A DNA stretch of 42,177 nucleotides, from contig NZ_LZJZ01000053.1 in assembly GCF_001667585.1 (NCBI RefSeq), positions 1 through 42,177 on the forward strand. Reading direction: 5' to 3'. The notes under the pieces were generated by a model that was given only the letters and a program-made list of their open reading frames with translations, was not told the origin of the DNA and did not search any database. This document shows, in pieces, positions 41,401 to 42,177 of this stretch. Source of the stretch: Mycobacterium sp. E2733. Lineage in GTDB: Bacteria > Actinomycetota > Actinomycetes > Mycobacteriales > Mycobacteriaceae. How positions within the stretch are numbered: the stretch's first letter is position 1; the number at the start of each line of letters is the position of its first letter. A program made the translations under genes and the position numbers.

Positions 41401-42177
41401 ATGGTGCAGTTCGACGGTTTGCGCCCGGCCAGGCTCAAGGTTGGAGTCATCTCCGCCGGCCGGGTCGGGACCGCGCTTGGGGTCGCGCTGGAACGCGCCG
41501 ACCACGTCGTAGTCGCCTGCAGCGCCATCTCCCACGCATCGCGGCAGCGGGCGCAGCGCTGGCTGCCCGATACCCCCGTGGTGGCGCCGCCGGAAGTGGC
41601 CGCCGGCGCCGAGCTGCTGCTACTGGCCGTTCCCGACAGCGAACTCGCAGGCCTGGTGTCCGGGCTGGCGGCGACGTCGTCGGTGCGGCCGGGCACCATC
41701 GTCGCGCACACGTCCGGCGCCAACGGGGTCGGCATTCTCGCGCCGCTGACCAAGGACGGTTGCATCCCGCTCGCGATCCACCCGGCGATGACGTTCACCG
41801 GCTCCGATGAGGACATCAGCAGGCTGCCCGACACCTGCTTCGGCATCACCGCGGCCGACGATGTGGGCTATGCGATCGGCCAGTCGCTCGTGCTGGAGAT
41901 GGGCGGCGAACCGTTCTGCGTGCGCGAGGAAGCGCGGGTGCTCTACCACGCCGCCCTGGCGCATGCGGGCAATCACCTGGTCACGGTGCTCGCGGATGCG
42001 CTTGAGGCGTTGCGGGCCGCGTTGCGCGGCAGCGAACTGCTCGGGCAGCAGTCCGTCGACGACCAGCCAGGCGGTATCGCCGAGCGTATTGTCGGCCCGC
42101 TGGCCAGGGCGGCGCTGGAGAACACCCTGCAGCGTGGGCAGGCCGCGCTGACCGGTCCGGTCGCGCGCGGTGACGCC
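41401..42177 (+). CDS. Rossmann-fold / DUF2520 protein, partial (Rv3603c-like)
   Basis: The 259 codons from ATG 41401 run to the window edge with no stop, so the gene continues beyond. An NAD(P)-binding Rossmann start KVGVISAGRVGTALGVAL (GxxxGxxG variant) is followed by LLLLAVPDSELAGLVSGLA and VAHTSGANG. The C-terminal DUF2520 part holds AIHPAMTFTG and YHAALAHAGNHLVTVL. The fold resembles pyrroline-5-carboxylate reductase and ketopantoate reductase-type dehydrogenases. In mycobacteria it precedes panC and panD, so a role near pantothenate synthesis is suspected but unproven. GTG 41386 is an alternative start five codons upstream. Confidence 0.88.
   Translation, partial: MVQFDGLRPARLKVGVISAGRVGTALGVALERADHVVVACSAISHASRQRAQRWLPDTPVVAPPEVAAGAELLLLAVPDSELAGLVSGLAATSSVRPGTIVAHTSGANGVGILAPLTKDGCIPLAIHPAMTFTGSDEDISRLPDTCFGITAADDVGYAIGQSLVLEMGGEPFCVREEARVLYHAALAHAGNHLVTVLADALEALRAALRGSELLGQQSVDDQPGGIAERIVGPLARAALENTLQRGQAALTGPVARGDA

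Overview
This window is a stretch of high-GC mycobacterial chromosome. The evidence is the PE, PPE and Esx (WXG100) genes, a mycobacterial-type SOS box, and a gene order that I recognise from memory as matching the M. tuberculosis Rv3657c-Rv3603c segment. PE_PGRS genes are absent beside the Rv3651-like gene, and espACD is absent between ephA and ftsH. Both absences point to a non-tuberculous species rather than the tuberculosis complex; the exact species is not determined.

Layout. Positions 1-1068 hold the end of a tad/flp-type pilus locus (a TadC-like end with a broken frame, a Flp-like pilin and two TadE-like pseudopilins). Positions 1110-8842 hold a three-domain sensor-like protein, an SftH-type helicase, cspA, a hypothetical gene and topA. 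Positions 8851-11979 hold a membrane adenylate cyclase, holB and tRNA-Thr(CGU). Positions 12067-17122 form an envelope-glycan block: a polytopic GT-C-like membrane protein, galE1, a DUF2304 helper, the polyprenyl-phosphate GalNAc synthase ppgS and a flippase-like protein. Positions 17215-22922 hold a TerC-like membrane protein, ppa, and the tightly packed dacB, DUF2342 metallopeptidase-like, tilS and hpt genes.

Positions 22942-34254 form an accessory island between hpt and ftsH, two genes that sit side by side in many actinobacteria. It carries lpqG, a PE/PPE pair, an SOS-box-controlled HNH endonuclease of the 13E12/DUF222 family, a small HTH protein, a second PE/PPE pair whose PE has an unusual His-rich tail, an esxW/esxV-like pair, an opposing operon (ephA, a luciferase-like monooxygenase and a zinc alcohol dehydrogenase) and a glyoxalase-fold protein.

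From 34554 the conserved housekeeping block resumes: ftsH, then folE-folP-folB-folK (dihydropterin branch of folate synthesis), a DUF3180 membrane protein, a proline-rich membrane protein and the start of a Rossmann/DUF2520 gene at the window end.

Smaller elements of note are a 58-nt palindromic element found at two loci (11992 and 34281), a tandem 48-nt hairpin repeat upstream of ftsH, AT-rich regulatory DNA with perfect inverted repeats ahead of the PE genes, and a strong hairpin in the cspA leader.
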